37,426 bases of DNA from Candidatus Kuenenia stuttgartensis (GTDB lineage Bacteria > Planctomycetota > Planctomycetia > Planctomycetales > Planctomycetaceae), in the NCBI GenBank assembly GCA_945861465.1, contig CAMAVB010000047.1, forward strand, positions 1 through 37,426, read 5' to 3'. Position 1 is the stretch's first letter, and each line of letters opens with the position of its first letter. This document shows, piece by piece, positions 24,132 to 33,144 of the stretch. The notes beneath the pieces are model-generated. The model saw only the letters and a list, made by a program, of their open reading frames with translations. It was not told the DNA's origin and did not search any database. A program made the translations under genes and the position numbers.

Positions 24132-25372
24132 ATGCGATATGCCTGCAGGTCGATGTGTGGCTTTTGACCGCTGATCATTTCAGCCACCAGCTTGCCCGTG
24201 CCGGTGCCCATTGAAATGCCCAGCATACTGTGTCCAGCGGCGACCCAGACATTTTTGAATCGCGGTGATCGGTCGATGAAAGGAATACCGTCGGTCGTCA
24301 TCGGACGCCAGCCGTACCATTCTTCTTCGACAGGATCAGCGGTCGGTTCAATCAGATATTCAGCCGCCCCGGATCGGAGGTAGTTCAGACGCTGCTGATT
24401 CAGCGTTGTGTCGTAGCCTGCGAATTCCATGGTGCTTCCGACACGATAGCCTTTGTCGAATGGGGTGATGGCAACATGACACTCTTCCAGAATCATCGGA
24501 TATTTTGGACAGATTTTCGGACGCGCCATCGTGATCGAATAACCCTTGCCTGGCTGGATCGGCAGCTTAACGCCCAGTGATTCTTTCAACAGCGGCGTCC
24601 ACGAACCGGTCGCGACCAGCACTTCATCGGCTTCCAGTTCCGCATGACTCGTTTCGACTGCGGTGGCCTGATTGCCGGAACTTTTCAGGCTCTTCATTTC
24701 GCAGTTCTCAATCACGCGCACGCCGCTTTCGTCGAGCAAACGTCGCAGTTCCAGCATCAGCTTGTCCGGGCGCAGATGAGCATCGCAGCGATATAACCAT
24801 GCACCGGCCAGACCGGACTTCAGAGCTGGCTCAAGGTTGGTCAGCGCAGCACCGGCCAGTGGTTCGGCGGACATTTGAAAATGTTTACGCAGCCATTCGT
24901 CCGTCTTTGCATACGCATCGAATTCGTGCTGGTCGCGATAGACAAACAGCAGGCCATCCGTGTGCCATTCGACCTGCATGTTGTGGGTCGCAATCAGCTC
25001 ACGATACAGCGCTGCAGAAGACTGCAGCAGTGGATGACAGGCCAGCCCGGCCTGCATCATGTCACGTTCGTTGCAGCGACCGGCAAACTTCAGCAGCCAC
25101 GGCCACAGACTCAGGATTTTCTTTGGTTCGATCCGCAACGCCGTCTGTCGGCTGAGCATCCCCTTGATACCTTTGCCGATCTGGCCGGGACGCGCCAGAG
25201 GAATCACATGACTGGGGCTGACGTAGCCGCAGTTGCCATGCGAACACGCTTTGCCAAAACGGCCTTTGTCAATGAGCGTGACGTCGCGTCCGGTCTGTCG
25301 CAGATACCATGCGGAGAATCCGCCGATAACTCCACCACCGATGACGACTGTACGAGGCGTTTTATGTGCCAT
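24122..25372 (-). CDS. FAD-dependent D-amino-acid dehydrogenase family enzyme (probable D-hydroxyproline oxidase)
   Basis: The product is 416 residues, a DadA-like (DAO) fold. The N terminus has the dinucleotide-binding GGGVIGGFSAWYLRQTG with the acidic residue in VTLIDKG, and the C-terminal FAD-binding part has WYGWRPMTTDGIPFI followed by VAAGHSMLGISMGTGTGKLV. DadA oxidises D-amino acids to imino acids using the respiratory chain as acceptor. The epimerase of the proline racemase family lies directly upstream on the same strand (44 bases), so cis-4-hydroxy-D-proline is the likely substrate; this is inference from the known order in hydroxyproline catabolism. The deaminase and dehydrogenase that complete that pathway are not in this window. 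It ends tail to tail with the DUF455 gene, overlapping by 10 bases. Confidence 0.87.
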   Translation of the reverse strand: MAHKTPRTVVIGGGVIGGFSAWYLRQTGRDVTLIDKGRFGKACSHGNCGYVSPSHVIPLARPGQIGKGIKGMLSRQTALRIEPKKILSLWPWLLKFAGRCNERDMMQAGLACHPLLQSSAALYRELIATHNMQVEWHTDGLLFVYRDQHEFDAYAKTDEWLRKHFQMSAEPLAGAALTNLEPALKSGLAGAWLYRCDAHLRPDKLMLELRRLLDESGVRVIENCEMKSLKSSGNQATAVETSHAELEADEVLVATGSWTPLLKESLGVKLPIQPGKGYSITMARPKICPKYPMILEECHVAITPFDKGYRVGSTMEFAGYDTTLNQQRLNYLRSGAAEYLIEPTADPVEEEWYGWRPMTTDGIPFIDRSPRFKNVWVAAGHSMLGISMGTGTGKLVAEMISGQKPHIDLQAYRIQR

Positions 25373-25416
25373 GGTTCATTTCAACTTGCAGGCTGAACGC
25401 CTACTTCATTTTTGGT

Positions 25417-26370
25417 TCAGGATCGAATACCGGCGCGGAACGGATCAGAAGCCTGCAGAATCAGCGACGATTCTCCGGTGATCCATGCCGAGCCCGTGAT
25501 TGTCGGAATGATGGCATCTTTGTGAGCAGAATTCTCATCCGGCAGCCAGCTGCCTTCAAAAATGCTGCCGACAATACTTTCCTGACGCCACACGGCACCA
25601 GCCGCCAGCTTTCCATCCGCCGCAAGACACGCCAGCTTCGCACTGGTCCCCGTGCCGCACGGTGAACGATCATAGGCGCCACCCGGACACATGACAAAGT
25701 TGCGACTATCGGAATTTCCATGAATCGATGGGCCAAACAACTCGATGTGATCGATTTCCCCGCCATCCGCTCCTGTGATGCCGTTTTGAGACAGAGCTTC
25801 GCGAATCTTTAGTGTAAATTCAGACAGCTCTTTCCACTTTGCCAGTTGCAGATCCTGACCATGATCACTGACGAGGAAAAACCAGTTACCGCCCCACGAA
25901 ATGTCGCCGGTGACCGATCCGTATCCGGGCACATCGACCGCGACGGACTTTCGGCTGCGATACGATGACACGTTTTGAACAGAAACTCGATGATCATCCA
26001 GCAGCGTCGCCGTGACAACACCTACCGGCGTTTCAATGCGATGCGAACCTGGTCCAAGCTGTTTCATCCAGTGCAGTGTGACCATGAGTCCGATGGTGCC
26101 ATGACCACACATGTGCAGATAGCCGGTGTTGTTAAAGAAAATAATACCAGCCGCGCACGTGGGGTCTGTTGGCTTGCATAACAATCCGCCCACGAGCACA
26201 TCAGAACCGCGCGGCTCGTTAATCACCGCAGAGCGGATGTCGTCAAATCGCTCACGGAAGTTGTTCAGCCGTTCGCGGAATGGCCCTGTGCCAAGTTCCG
26301 GCCCGCCCTCGACGATAATCCGTGTCGGTTCGCCGCCTGTATGAGAATCGATCACTCGGATAGTCTGCAC
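25417..26370 (-). CDS. Proline racemase family, 4-hydroxyproline 2-epimerase type
   Basis: The product is 317 residues. Both catalytic cysteines are present: [15 protein letters not shown] near residue 90 and [15 protein letters not shown] near residue 240. Having Cys at both positions points to an epimerase or racemase, whereas trans-3-hydroxyproline dehydratases have Thr or Ser at the second. Typical family starts [15 protein letters not shown] and [10 protein letters not shown] are seen. It would interconvert trans-4-hydroxy-L-proline and cis-4-hydroxy-D-proline; proline itself cannot be excluded. I chose GTG at 26370 ([12 protein letters not shown]) because the longer frame starts at a TTG in repeat-like sequence. 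Downstream oxidase context supports hydroxyproline breakdown. Confidence 0.85.
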   Translation of the reverse strand: MQTIRVIDSHTGGEPTRIIVEGGPELGTGPFRERLNNFRERFDDIRSAVINEPRGSDVLVGGLLCKPTDPTCAAGIIFFNNTGYLHMCGHGTIGLMVTLHWMKQLGPGSHRIETPVGVVTATLLDDHRVSVQNVSSYRSRKSVAVDVPGYGSVTGDISWGGNWFFLVSDHGQDLQLAKWKELSEFTLKIREALSQNGITGADGGEIDHIELFGPSIHGNSDSRNFVMCPGGAYDRSPCGTGTSAKLACLAADGKLAAGAVWRQESIVGSIFEGSWLPDENSAHKDAIIPTITGSAWITGESSLILQASDPFRAGIRS

Positions 26371-26427
26371 GTTGGGATTCGCCTTTCTGATTCGTAGCGT
26401 GGGCTTCGCCCGCAACCGAAACAAGTA

Positions 26428-26473
26428 AGCAGATTTCGCCGAAATCTGCTGTGCCGACTCCGGCGAAGTCGGC
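26428..26473. repeat. Two adjacent hairpins between panD and the epimerase gene
   Basis: Near-perfect palindromes start with AGCAGATTTCGCCGAAATCT (26428-26450) and GCCGACTCCGGCGAAGTCGG (26453-26473). The second motif is repeated in part just after (GAGTCGGCCTA). They lie downstream of panD and upstream of the epimerase on the same strand. Confidence 0.7.
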
Positions 26474-26527
26474 CTACATTGAGTCGGCCTAAAAATGATG
26501 CGTTGTCCTAAATCTTCTCAGGAATAT

Positions 26528-26899
26528 TCAACTCTCAAGGTTTGCTGAGCACTGCGGGATGCGGTTGTTAACATCGACCAGCACGATCCTGGGAACGTGC
26601 TGTTGGCGTTCTTCATCTGAGTACTGTGCATAGCTGCAGATGATCACAAGGTCACCGATCTGGACAAGTCGGGCGGCGGCACCGTTGAGGCACACAATGC
26701 CCGAGCCGCGTTCACCGCTAATGGCATAAGTCGTGAGGCGATTGCCGTTGTTGATGTCGTAGATATCAACTTGCTCCCATTCGACAATGTCGGTCGCTTC
26801 CATCAGCAACGGGTCCAGCGTGATGCTGCCTGCGTAGTGCAGGCTGGCATCTGTGACAGTCGCACGATGGATTTTGGATTTGAGCAGCATTCGGTTCAT
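26528..26899 (-). CDS. panD: Aspartate 1-decarboxylase precursor
   Basis: The product is 123 residues, normal for PanD. The proenzyme cleavage site is visible in [10 protein letters not shown]: self-cleavage between Gly24 and Ser25 gives the pyruvoyl cofactor. Other hallmarks are [15 protein letters not shown] at the start, [20 protein letters not shown], and INLNGAAA-like [18 protein letters not shown]. It makes beta-alanine for pantothenate and CoA. It follows pheT by 6 bases, so the two are translated from one message. There is no other pan gene in the window. Confidence 0.95.
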   Translation of the reverse strand: MNRMLLKSKIHRATVTDASLHYAGSITLDPLLMEATDIVEWEQVDIYDINNGNRLTTYAISGERGSGIVCLNGAAARLVQIGDLVIICSYAQYSDEERQQHVPRIVLVDVNNRIPQCSANLES

Positions 26900-26905
26900 T
26901 CAGCA

Positions 26906-28945
26906 TCACGCTCGCAGTTTCGCAGACAATTGAGTTTCACAGCTGGCTATGATCTGTTGCACGACCGAATCGACTTCTTCAGTCGTTAACGTCCGGTCGG
27001 AAGCCATAAACCGGCAGGTGATCAGATACGACTTCCGATCAACATCGATTTGTTTTCCGCGATACTGTCCACCAAACGACGTCCCCAGCAAAAGTGTGCC
27101 AGCAGACCTCGAGACAGCTTCCGACAACCGAGCCCACGAAACTGATTCCGGAAGTACGAAATTCAGATCTCGGGAAATCGATGGAAAGCGCGGCAACGGA
27201 GTGTAAGTACGTCTCGCTTCAAATAATTCTTCGATGAGGGGAACTCGCAGCTCAGCCACGCAAACAGCGTCCTGCAGGTCGCTGCGATCCAGCACGTCGC
27301 GGTTGAGTTCGCCCAGCCAGCCCCAGAGTTTTCCATTCAGACTCACAGCCGCGCCCCGACCGGCCGCATATTCCGGATGCGATGCGGGCTCCGTCGTCAG
27401 GACTGCGTGTGGTGCCAGCCGCGCCGCCAGCGATTCAACCACGCCCAGGAGTTGAGCGAACGGACGTCCGGAAACAATGCCGATGGTCAATGGTTCGGCC
27501 TGATGTTCAGGCTGTCCCAGTCCAGCCGTCAGGTACACACGAGCCACTTCAAACAATTCCGCGTTCGCACAACCGTGACGTTCGTTCTGGCGACGGCAGG
27601 AGAGCAGGCTGGGAATCAGGCTCTGTCGCAATTGGTCTTCCTGACTGCGGCTGGAATGACTCACGGCCACCGGATGAAGCTCTCCGTGTGGCCGGAGCAG
27701 TTGCCGCTGTTGCGCGCTGACAAACGACATCGTCAGGGCTTCTGAAAGTCCGCTGGCGGCAAGTTGCATCCGAACCGTATCGATCACACGTTCACGCAGA
27801 GTTCGGGCTGTCGCCACGACCGGCAAGGCGGCGTCGATCGGGATGTGTTCGTAACCGTGAATGCGGGCAACTTCTTCGATCAGATCACACTCCCGCAGCA
27901 AGTCAGGACGCCAGCTCGGTGGTTCGAAGGTCGCTGAGTTCGCGCTGCGTTCAAGGCACGCCAATCCCAGTCGCGTTAAAATGTCAACACATTCATCGAC
28001 CGCAATCTCAATTCCCAGTAGTCTCGATATTTGAGCGAAGCGGAGAGTGACAGAATCTCGCTTTGCAGGCACTGATTGTCCGGCGACAACCGAACCCTGC
28101 AGCAGCGTGCCGCCCGCGACCTTTTGAATCAGTTCGCAGCAACGCCGTGATGCCCAGTCGAGCCACTGTCGATCGACTTTTCGCTCAAAGCGATACGATG
28201 AAGGACTATGCAGCTTTAATGATCGCGCCGTCGCACGAACTGACAGCGACGCGAATGACGCCGCTTCGATCAGGACATTTGCTGTGGTCTCTGAAATCTC
28301 CGTGTCAAATCCGCCCATCACGCCTGCGACTGCCACTGGCCGATCAGCGTCGGCAATCACACACATCTCTTCCGTCAATGCATACGGACGCTGATCAATC
28401 GCCGTGATTGTCTCACCCTTCTTCGCGCGGCGGACAACGATTTTCTGTCCGTGCAGGCGATCGAGGTCGAAGGCGTGCAGCGGCTGTCCGCATTCCAGCA
28501 TCACAAAGTTTGTGATATCGACGACGTTGTTGACCGAATTGATGCCGACGGCTGCCAGCCGATCCTTCAGCCACGCGGGACTCTGACCAATTTTGACTCC
28601 GCGAATCACACGCCCATGATACTCAGGGCACAGGTCCGGGCACTCGATTGCAATTGAGGCGACGGTGCTGGCGGTCGGTCCGGATTCTGTCACCGCTGCC
28701 GGAGGAATGGTGAGCGGCTTTCCGAAGAGTACCGACACTTCACGTGCGACCCCGAGATGTCCGAGGCAGTCGGGTCGGTTGCTGGTGACTTCGAGATCAA
28801 TCGCCACGTCAGGCTTTGAGATGCCTGCCGTAACATCGTGGAACTCTTCCAGATTGAGCCCCGACATTGTCAGCCGATGTGTCAATTCTGCAACACTCAT
28901 TGGCAACGACACGTATTCTGCCAGCCAGTTCTTACTTACAATCAT
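26906..28945 (-). CDS. pheT: Phenylalanine-tRNA ligase beta subunit, short form
   Basis: The product is 679 residues, about 115 shorter than the E. coli protein. The N terminus (IVSKNWLAEYVSLPMSVAEL) leads from MSGLNLEEFHDVT straight to VTSNRPDCLGHLGVAREVSV, so the usual tRNA_bind (EMAP-like) domain at about residues 40-150 is missing. Present are the B3/4 domain (NSVNNVVDITNFVMLECGQP), B5 domain, catalytic-like core (RFERKVDRQWL; DLIEEVARIHGYEHIP), and a complete C-terminal anticodon-binding FDX-ACB domain (PRFPSISRDLNFVLPE; RTLTTEEVDSVVQQI). It charges tRNA(Phe) together with PheS, whose gene is not in the window. The missing domain is a clean deletion and has been seen in other planctomycetes as far as I recall. 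Confidence 0.93.
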   Translation of the reverse strand: MIVSKNWLAEYVSLPMSVAELTHRLTMSGLNLEEFHDVTAGISKPDVAIDLEVTSNRPDCLGHLGVAREVSVLFGKPLTIPPAAVTESGPTASTVASIAIECPDLCPEYHGRVIRGVKIGQSPAWLKDRLAAVGINSVNNVVDITNFVMLECGQPLHAFDLDRLHGQKIVVRRAKKGETITAIDQRPYALTEEMCVIADADRPVAVAGVMGGFDTEISETTANVLIEAASFASLSVRATARSLKLHSPSSYRFERKVDRQWLDWASRRCCELIQKVAGGTLLQGSVVAGQSVPAKRDSVTLRFAQISRLLGIEIAVDECVDILTRLGLACLERSANSATFEPPSWRPDLLRECDLIEEVARIHGYEHIPIDAALPVVATARTLRERVIDTVRMQLAASGLSEALTMSFVSAQQRQLLRPHGELHPVAVSHSSRSQEDQLRQSLIPSLLSCRRQNERHGCANAELFEVARVYLTAGLGQPEHQAEPLTIGIVSGRPFAQLLGVVESLAARLAPHAVLTTEPASHPEYAAGRGAAVSLNGKLWGWLGELNRDVLDRSDLQDAVCVAELRVPLIEELFEARRTYTPLPRFPSISRDLNFVLPESVSWARLSEAVSRSAGTLLLGTSFGGQYRGKQIDVDRKSYLITCRFMASDRTLTTEEVDSVVQQIIASCETQLSAKLRA

Positions 28946-29112
28946 GACTCAATGCACAACCGCTAACGTTCAGTTTTCGCCGCCCTTCTCAAGGCAGTCC
29001 AGAATCCGTGGCCAGTGAGACCGCAATCGCGGATTCTAACCGGCGAAACCCGGAAGTGAAGTAGTGTAGCCGAACGTCGCACCAACGTGAAGGATACCGT
29101 GACGTGCTGGAT

Positions 29113-29517
29113 TTATGGGCTTCCTTCGACATGGACTTCGCGAATTTCAATCATGCGGTTGAGTTTTGTAATCGCGAGCACTTCGCGAATATCCGCACTG
29201 GGATTGAATATCTGGACGGTCAATGGGTGGCTGGGAATTCGAGTCAGTGAGACCAAAAGTCCCAGCATTCCACTTGGCACCAGCCGTACGCCGGTCAGGT
29301 CAAACGCCACGACCGACGAATTGTTAATCTTGAGCAGGTCAGAAATCGCGGCCCGGTAGTGGGCCACATTAAACTCGGACGGTACGTCCTTGCCGGAGAA
29401 TCCCAGCACCGTGACAGGGCCGACACTGTAGACTTTCAGCAGCCCATCTTCAGTCAAAGCATATTGCTGCGCAAAATCTTCTGCTGCGAGGTGGTCTTCA
29501 GCGTTTTCATTTGTCAT
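29113..29517 (-). CDS. STAS-domain protein (anti-sigma factor antagonist type)
   Basis: The product is 134 residues. A STAS domain covers about residues 35-130: VYSVGPVTVLGFSGKDV, VVAFDLTGVRLVPSGMLGLL and VQIFNPSADIREVLAITKLN are the usual three blocks. The Ser in VPSGML is at the place of the phosphorylated Ser in SpoIIAA-type antagonists; only one Ser is present where two are common. These proteins bind anti-sigma kinases or act in signalling relays; no partner kinase or phosphatase is nearby. The start at 29517 has GGAGAG 7 bases upstream; the longer frame to 29583 lacks support. Confidence 0.82.
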   Translation of the reverse strand: MTNENAEDHLAAEDFAQQYALTEDGLLKVYSVGPVTVLGFSGKDVPSEFNVAHYRAAISDLLKINNSSVVAFDLTGVRLVPSGMLGLLVSLTRIPSHPLTVQIFNPSADIREVLAITKLNRMIEIREVHVEGSP

Positions 29518-29697
29518 CGAATTCTCTCCGGATAAACCAACAACCCCAGCCATACAGTCTAGCAAATCCGCAAGTGACACCAATCGTCACCTGAGGAAAA
29601 ATGAAAATTGTGGTCAGGTTTGCCTGGTTCGCGCCGTTATCAGCCGGAATGCATTCGCGTCCGCTGAGGTCCGCATTCCGATGAAGTGGGCACACGC

Positions 29698-29850
29698 TCT
29701 TTTTCCACCATCAATCATGCGATTTCGAGCGATCCGAAATACCCAGCCCCGAAAATGCTGACCATCGAACGACGTCGGGCTTGAGATATTTCGGCGATCA
29801 GCAGAGTTGTGTGAAAGCACGTCAGGAACTACACTTCGACCAGACAAGTC
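29698..29850 (-). pseudogene. Decayed ECF sigma factor fragment
   Basis: On the minus strand, 29701-29769 encodes FDGQHFRGWVFRIARNRMID, which matches the end of sigma region 2 in ECF sigma factors (F-RGWLF-IARN-x-x-ID). Upstream in a different frame there is a possible remnant, LIAEISQAR, in the place of the usual DLVQETF-type sequence. Downstream, after GGKR, the frame enters a family C palindrome fragment (29639-29667), and nothing resembling region 4 follows. Region 1 and most of region 2 are unrecognisable. So it is a truncated, frameshifted relic and not a working gene. Remaining spacer from 29518 to 30065 holds no other gene that I can see. Confidence 0.5.
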
Positions 29851-30065
29851 GCTGGATTTAGAGTCTGACTCTGTTTTATGTGCGCACCGTGCGCGCATCA
29901 TTGTTGCTCGTGTCTCCGACGCGAGTCTTCCCGTCACAGAGTGACGGGCAGCTATGGGTTGCGGGCAAAGCCCGCGTTAAGACCAGTGCCTTATACTGCG
30001 GAGGCGTGCAATTTCCGGATTTCGCACCTGTCTGTATTGGCATGGTCTGGAAAAGGGCTCTCACC

Positions 30066-30716
30066 ATGTTTTCGGCGTTGCGGAACCAGACCGCTTTCTT
30101 CCGCCAGTTTCGGCAGCGGTTTGAAACGACCGGTGCCATCGCACCCAGCAGCCGATTTCTCGCGAGATCGATGACCAGTTATCTTGCCTTGCGCGATCCT
30201 GCAGTTCCCGTGCGAGTCCTCGAAATCGGGCCGGGTACTGGTCCTGTGACTAACAGTATCGTACGACTCCTGCGACCGGGCGACGTGTTCGATCTGGTAG
30301 AGCTCAATGCAGAATTCGTGCAAATCCTGCAGCAGCGATTCGAGTCTGAACCTGCATGGGCGAGTGCGAAGACGCAATCGCAGATTCACCAACTCCCGGT
30401 GCAGGAATTTGAGGCGTCGGCTCCGTACGATTTTGTGATCTCCGGATTGCCGCTCAATAACTTTCCGGCAGAACTTGTGAAGTCGATTGCTGAGAATTAC
30501 TTTCGATTACTCAAGCCCGGCGGCGTGTTGAGCTATTTTGAATATATGTACGTGCGGCCGATTCGCAAGGTCGTTTCGCGCGGTGCAGAACGCATGCGGA
30601 TCACTTCCATCGATACGACGCTGCAAAGTCACTGCGACCGCTGCCGCATCCGCCGTGACAACATCTGGCTGAATACTCCGCCCGCCTGGGTTCAGCACCT
30701 CCGCGGTCTGGAATGA
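30066..30716 (+). CDS. Class I SAM-dependent methyltransferase, PmtA-like
   Basis: The product is 216 residues. It opens FFRQFRQRFETTGAIAPSSR, a start characteristic of phospholipid N-methyltransferases (PmtA type) and related proteins. The SAM-binding motif I is VRVLEIGPGTGPVTN, the acidic residue ending strand 2 is in DLVELNAEF, and motif IV-like sequence is YDFVISGLPLNNFP, also typical for PmtA-like enzymes; LLKPGGVLSYFEYMY follows. Substrate phosphatidylethanolamine is possible but not shown. I chose ATG 30066 with AAAGGG 9 bases upstream; ATG 30042 is in frame. The next gene starts 3 bases after the stop, so the two are one operon. Confidence 0.82.
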   Translation: MFSALRNQTAFFRQFRQRFETTGAIAPSSRFLARSMTSYLALRDPAVPVRVLEIGPGTGPVTNSIVRLLRPGDVFDLVELNAEFVQILQQRFESEPAWASAKTQSQIHQLPVQEFEASAPYDFVISGLPLNNFPAELVKSIAENYFRLLKPGGVLSYFEYMYVRPIRKVVSRGAERMRITSIDTTLQSHCDRCRIRRDNIWLNTPPAWVQHLRGLE

Positions 30717-30719
30717 CCC

Positions 30720-31919
30720 GTGAGCGAATCGCCCGACAATGACACTTTGCATCAGCGTCTGACAGCATCGTTGCAGCATCTTGAGGCTTCTCATCAGCGG
30801 CGCGTGCGACGATGCGTGGAGGCCGTCAGCACGACAGAATGTCTCGTCGATGGCCAGCGCTGCCTGAGTTTTTCGACGAATGACTACCTTGGGCTCACGC
30901 GGCATCCTAAAGTTGTCGGTGCGTTTGCCGCTGTGGCCGCAATGCAGGCTGGAGCTGGTGCGAGCGGATTGATTGCCGGGCGTTCGCCATACCATGTTCG
31001 TCTGGAAGAAGTCCTTGCGGAATTTGAGGGGACGGAATCTGCGTTGTTATTTCCGTCCGGCTTCGCTGCCAACGTCGGAACACTCGCGTCGCTGATTGGT
31101 CCGCAGGACGCGGTCTTCTGTGATCGCGAAAACCACGCCAGCCTTATTGATGGCTGCCGCGCGAGTGCCGGAAAATTCTTCGTGTACGATCGCACAGAAC
31201 TCGATCGACTCCATAAGTCGATCGCACGTCGTCGTCACAGCCATGACGCTGTATTCGTCGTCACCGACTCGGTGTTCAGTATGGACGGAACACTGGCAGA
31301 CCTGCCGCAGCTGTGCGACATTGCGGATCGCTTTGGGGCTACAGTCATTGTAGACGAAGCCCATGGAACGGGCGTGTTCGGTGCGACCGGTCGAGGCGTG
31401 TCTGAACTGCAGGATGCAGGAGACCGCATTTCCACGAAGATCGGCACGCTCAGCAAAGCGATCGGCGGCCTCGGCGGCTTTGTAGCGGGCTCGACAACAT
31501 TGTGCGAATGGCTGTGGAACACGGCGCGCAGTCAGTTCTTTTCGACAGCTCTGCCGCCTGCTGTCTGCGCGGCGGCGGCGGCGGCGGTGCAGGTCATCAG
31601 GCACGAGCCTGAGCGACGCAGGACACTGGCAGCACGGTCCGTGTTGGCTCGTCAACTGCTGCAGGATGCGGAACTCGAAGTAATCACTGCTCCGCCCGAC
31701 AGCCCCATCATTGCCGTGCTGCTCCGCGATGACGAACTTGCCGTGCGTGTCGGTCGGCAGTTGACGGCCAATGGGGTTTTTATTCCTGCGGTTCGTCCGC
31801 CGACAGTCCCCAGCGGGACATCGCGGCTGCGAATGTCGCTGTGCTGTGATCATTCCGAAGACCAGATCCGATCCGCTGTGTACCAGCTTCGAGATGTTAT
31901 TCATGCGGGGCGTCGATGA
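30720..31919 (+). CDS. bioF: 8-amino-7-oxononanoate synthase-like (alpha-oxoamine synthase)
   Basis: The product is 399 residues, PLP-dependent fold type I. Hallmarks: [87 protein letters not shown] and the PLP-lysine site [13 protein letters not shown]. BioF joins pimeloyl thioester with alanine in biotin synthesis; related enzymes are glycine C-acetyltransferase and serine palmitoyltransferase, so the exact reaction is not certain. No other bio genes are in the window. The start is GTG at 30720, three bases after the methyltransferase stop. Confidence 0.88.
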   Translation: MSESPDNDTLHQRLTASLQHLEASHQRRVRRCVEAVSTTECLVDGQRCLSFSTNDYLGLTRHPKVVGAFAAVAAMQAGAGASGLIAGRSPYHVRLEEVLAEFEGTESALLFPSGFAANVGTLASLIGPQDAVFCDRENHASLIDGCRASAGKFFVYDRTELDRLHKSIARRRHSHDAVFVVTDSVFSMDGTLADLPQLCDIADRFGATVIVDEAHGTGVFGATGRGVSELQDAGDRISTKIGTLSKAIGGLGGFVAGSTTLCEWLWNTARSQFFSTALPPAVCAAAAAAVQVIRHEPERRRTLAARSVLARQLLQDAELEVITAPPDSPIIAVLLRDDELAVRVGRQLTANGVFIPAVRPPTVPSGTSRLRMSLCCDHSEDQIRSAVYQLRDVIHAGRR

Positions 31920-32018
31920 TACTGGAATCAAAGCGGTTGTCGGCATACTCTCCAGCACCGCCGGTGCGCTGCTGCGTCTTCACGAACAGCGACCGATAAC
32001 GAGCGCCATCTGGCTCAA

Positions 32019-32042
32019 CTCGACTCGGAGAGTCAAGCTACT
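32019..32042 (+). repeat. Short palindromic 5'-leader repeat (family S), copy before the OleB-like gene
   Basis: Reads CTCGACTCGGAGAGTCAAGC then TACT, followed by one base and the ATG at 32044. It differs by two bases from the copy that precedes the SecA-like gene, and in both places GAGAG stands about 11-13 bases before the start codon. Confidence 0.7.
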
Positions 32043-32043
32043 C

Positions 32044-32979
32044 ATGCCTGAACCCATCACCCGTCTGCTCACACTGGAACAAGTCGATCCGGAGCTGCGT
32101 CAACGCGCGGAGCGCCGTGACGGGTTTGAGCAGGAGTATCCGTTTGCGTCGCACTGGTTCGACGTGGGCGGGCATGTGCAGCATTATATCGACGAAGGAC
32201 AGGGGCCAGTGCTGTTGATGGTGCATGGCAATCCCACATGGAGCTTTGCGTGGCGGCGACTTGTGAAAGATCTGAGCCGCGACTATCGCGTCGTCGCGAT
32301 CGATCATCTGGGTTGCGGGTTTTCTGAAAAGCCTCAGGATCGCAATGTCTATACGCTCGAGGCACATATTCAGCGTCTGGCGGCGATTATCAGGCTCCTG
32401 AGTCTGCAACACATCACGTTATTCGCCCATGACTGGGGCGGTGCGATTGGCCTGGGCTGCGCGGGACGAATGGCCGATCGATTCCAGCGCTTCGTGCTGA
32501 TGAATACCGGCGCGTTTCGAAGTCAGGCCATTCCGTTTCGGATCGCGCTCTGTCGCATTCCGCTGCTGGGATCAATCGGAGATCGTGGCCTCAATCTGTT
32601 CGCCCGCGCCGCCCTGACGATGGCCGTTGAAAAACCACTCAGCCCTGCTGCGCGGGCTGGCTTTATCGCCCCGTATGATTCGTGGGCTCATCGGATTGCC
32701 GTGCATGAGTTCGTGCAGGACATACCGCTCAAGCCATCTCATCGCAGCTATGCCACGCTGACGGAAGTCGAGCAGTCGCTGGAAAAATTCCGCGATCATC
32801 CGATGCAGCTGATCTGGGGAATGAAAGACTGGTGCTTCACGCCGCATAATTTCCTCAGCGAATTCCGCCGCCGCTTTCCGAATGCTCGTTCGCTGGAACT
32901 CGCGCAGGCCGGCCACTACGTCTTCGAAGACGCTCCGGACGAACTGCTCAGACAGGCGCGAATTTTTCTTGACGGTTGA
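32044..32979 (+). CDS. Alpha/beta hydrolase of the haloalkane dehalogenase / OleB type
   Basis: The product is 311 residues. The oxyanion-hole region is [18 protein letters not shown], the nucleophile elbow is [11 protein letters not shown] with Asp in place of Ser, and the catalytic His is in [14 protein letters not shown], the set seen in haloalkane dehalogenases. The stretch [19 protein letters not shown] and the ending resemble OleB, the beta-lactone decarboxylase of long-chain olefin synthesis. OleA, OleC and OleD are not in this window, so that role is only possible. The start at 32044 ([13 protein letters not shown]) is supported by the family S leader with GGAGAG. It is 124 bases downstream of the BioF-like gene and may share its transcript. 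Confidence 0.82.
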   Translation: MPEPITRLLTLEQVDPELRQRAERRDGFEQEYPFASHWFDVGGHVQHYIDEGQGPVLLMVHGNPTWSFAWRRLVKDLSRDYRVVAIDHLGCGFSEKPQDRNVYTLEAHIQRLAAIIRLLSLQHITLFAHDWGGAIGLGCAGRMADRFQRFVLMNTGAFRSQAIPFRIALCRIPLLGSIGDRGLNLFARAALTMAVEKPLSPAARAGFIAPYDSWAHRIAVHEFVQDIPLKPSHRSYATLTEVEQSLEKFRDHPMQLIWGMKDWCFTPHNFLSEFRRRFPNARSLELAQAGHYVFEDAPDELLRQARIFLDG

Positions 32980-33009
32980 TGGTGTCTGGTACTTGTTCAT
33001 AGAATCAGA

Positions 33010-33077
33010 TTGTTTTATTTGAAATTTGAAATTTGAAATTTGAAATACGAAGCGGGGCGTTGCCCACGCGGTTAAAC
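33010..33077. repeat. Dispersed repeat family D, copy 3
   Basis: Four perfect tandem ATTTGAA heptamers (33017-33044), then ATACGAAGCG and GGGCGTTGCCCACGCGGTTA. The other two copies carry three heptamers (22420-22440) or a degenerate palindrome, so the heptamer count varies between copies. Confidence 0.8.
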
Positions 33078-33144
33078 TTAAGTGCCATCCTCAACCACGT
33101 GCGGCAGATACGCCTGGGGCCATGCCTGGCCGGAACTCTTCCTT

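Noticed and set aside
29880-30041. N-terminal extension of the PmtA-like methyltransferase
   Set aside because: The extra 54 codons lie in repeat-like spacer sequence, and the family begins near FFRQFRQRF; starts at 30042 or 30066 fit much better.
30720-31919. Serine palmitoyltransferase
   Set aside because: The ENHASLIDG and [12 protein letters not shown] stretches are closer to BioF than to sphingolipid enzymes; kept only as an alternative.
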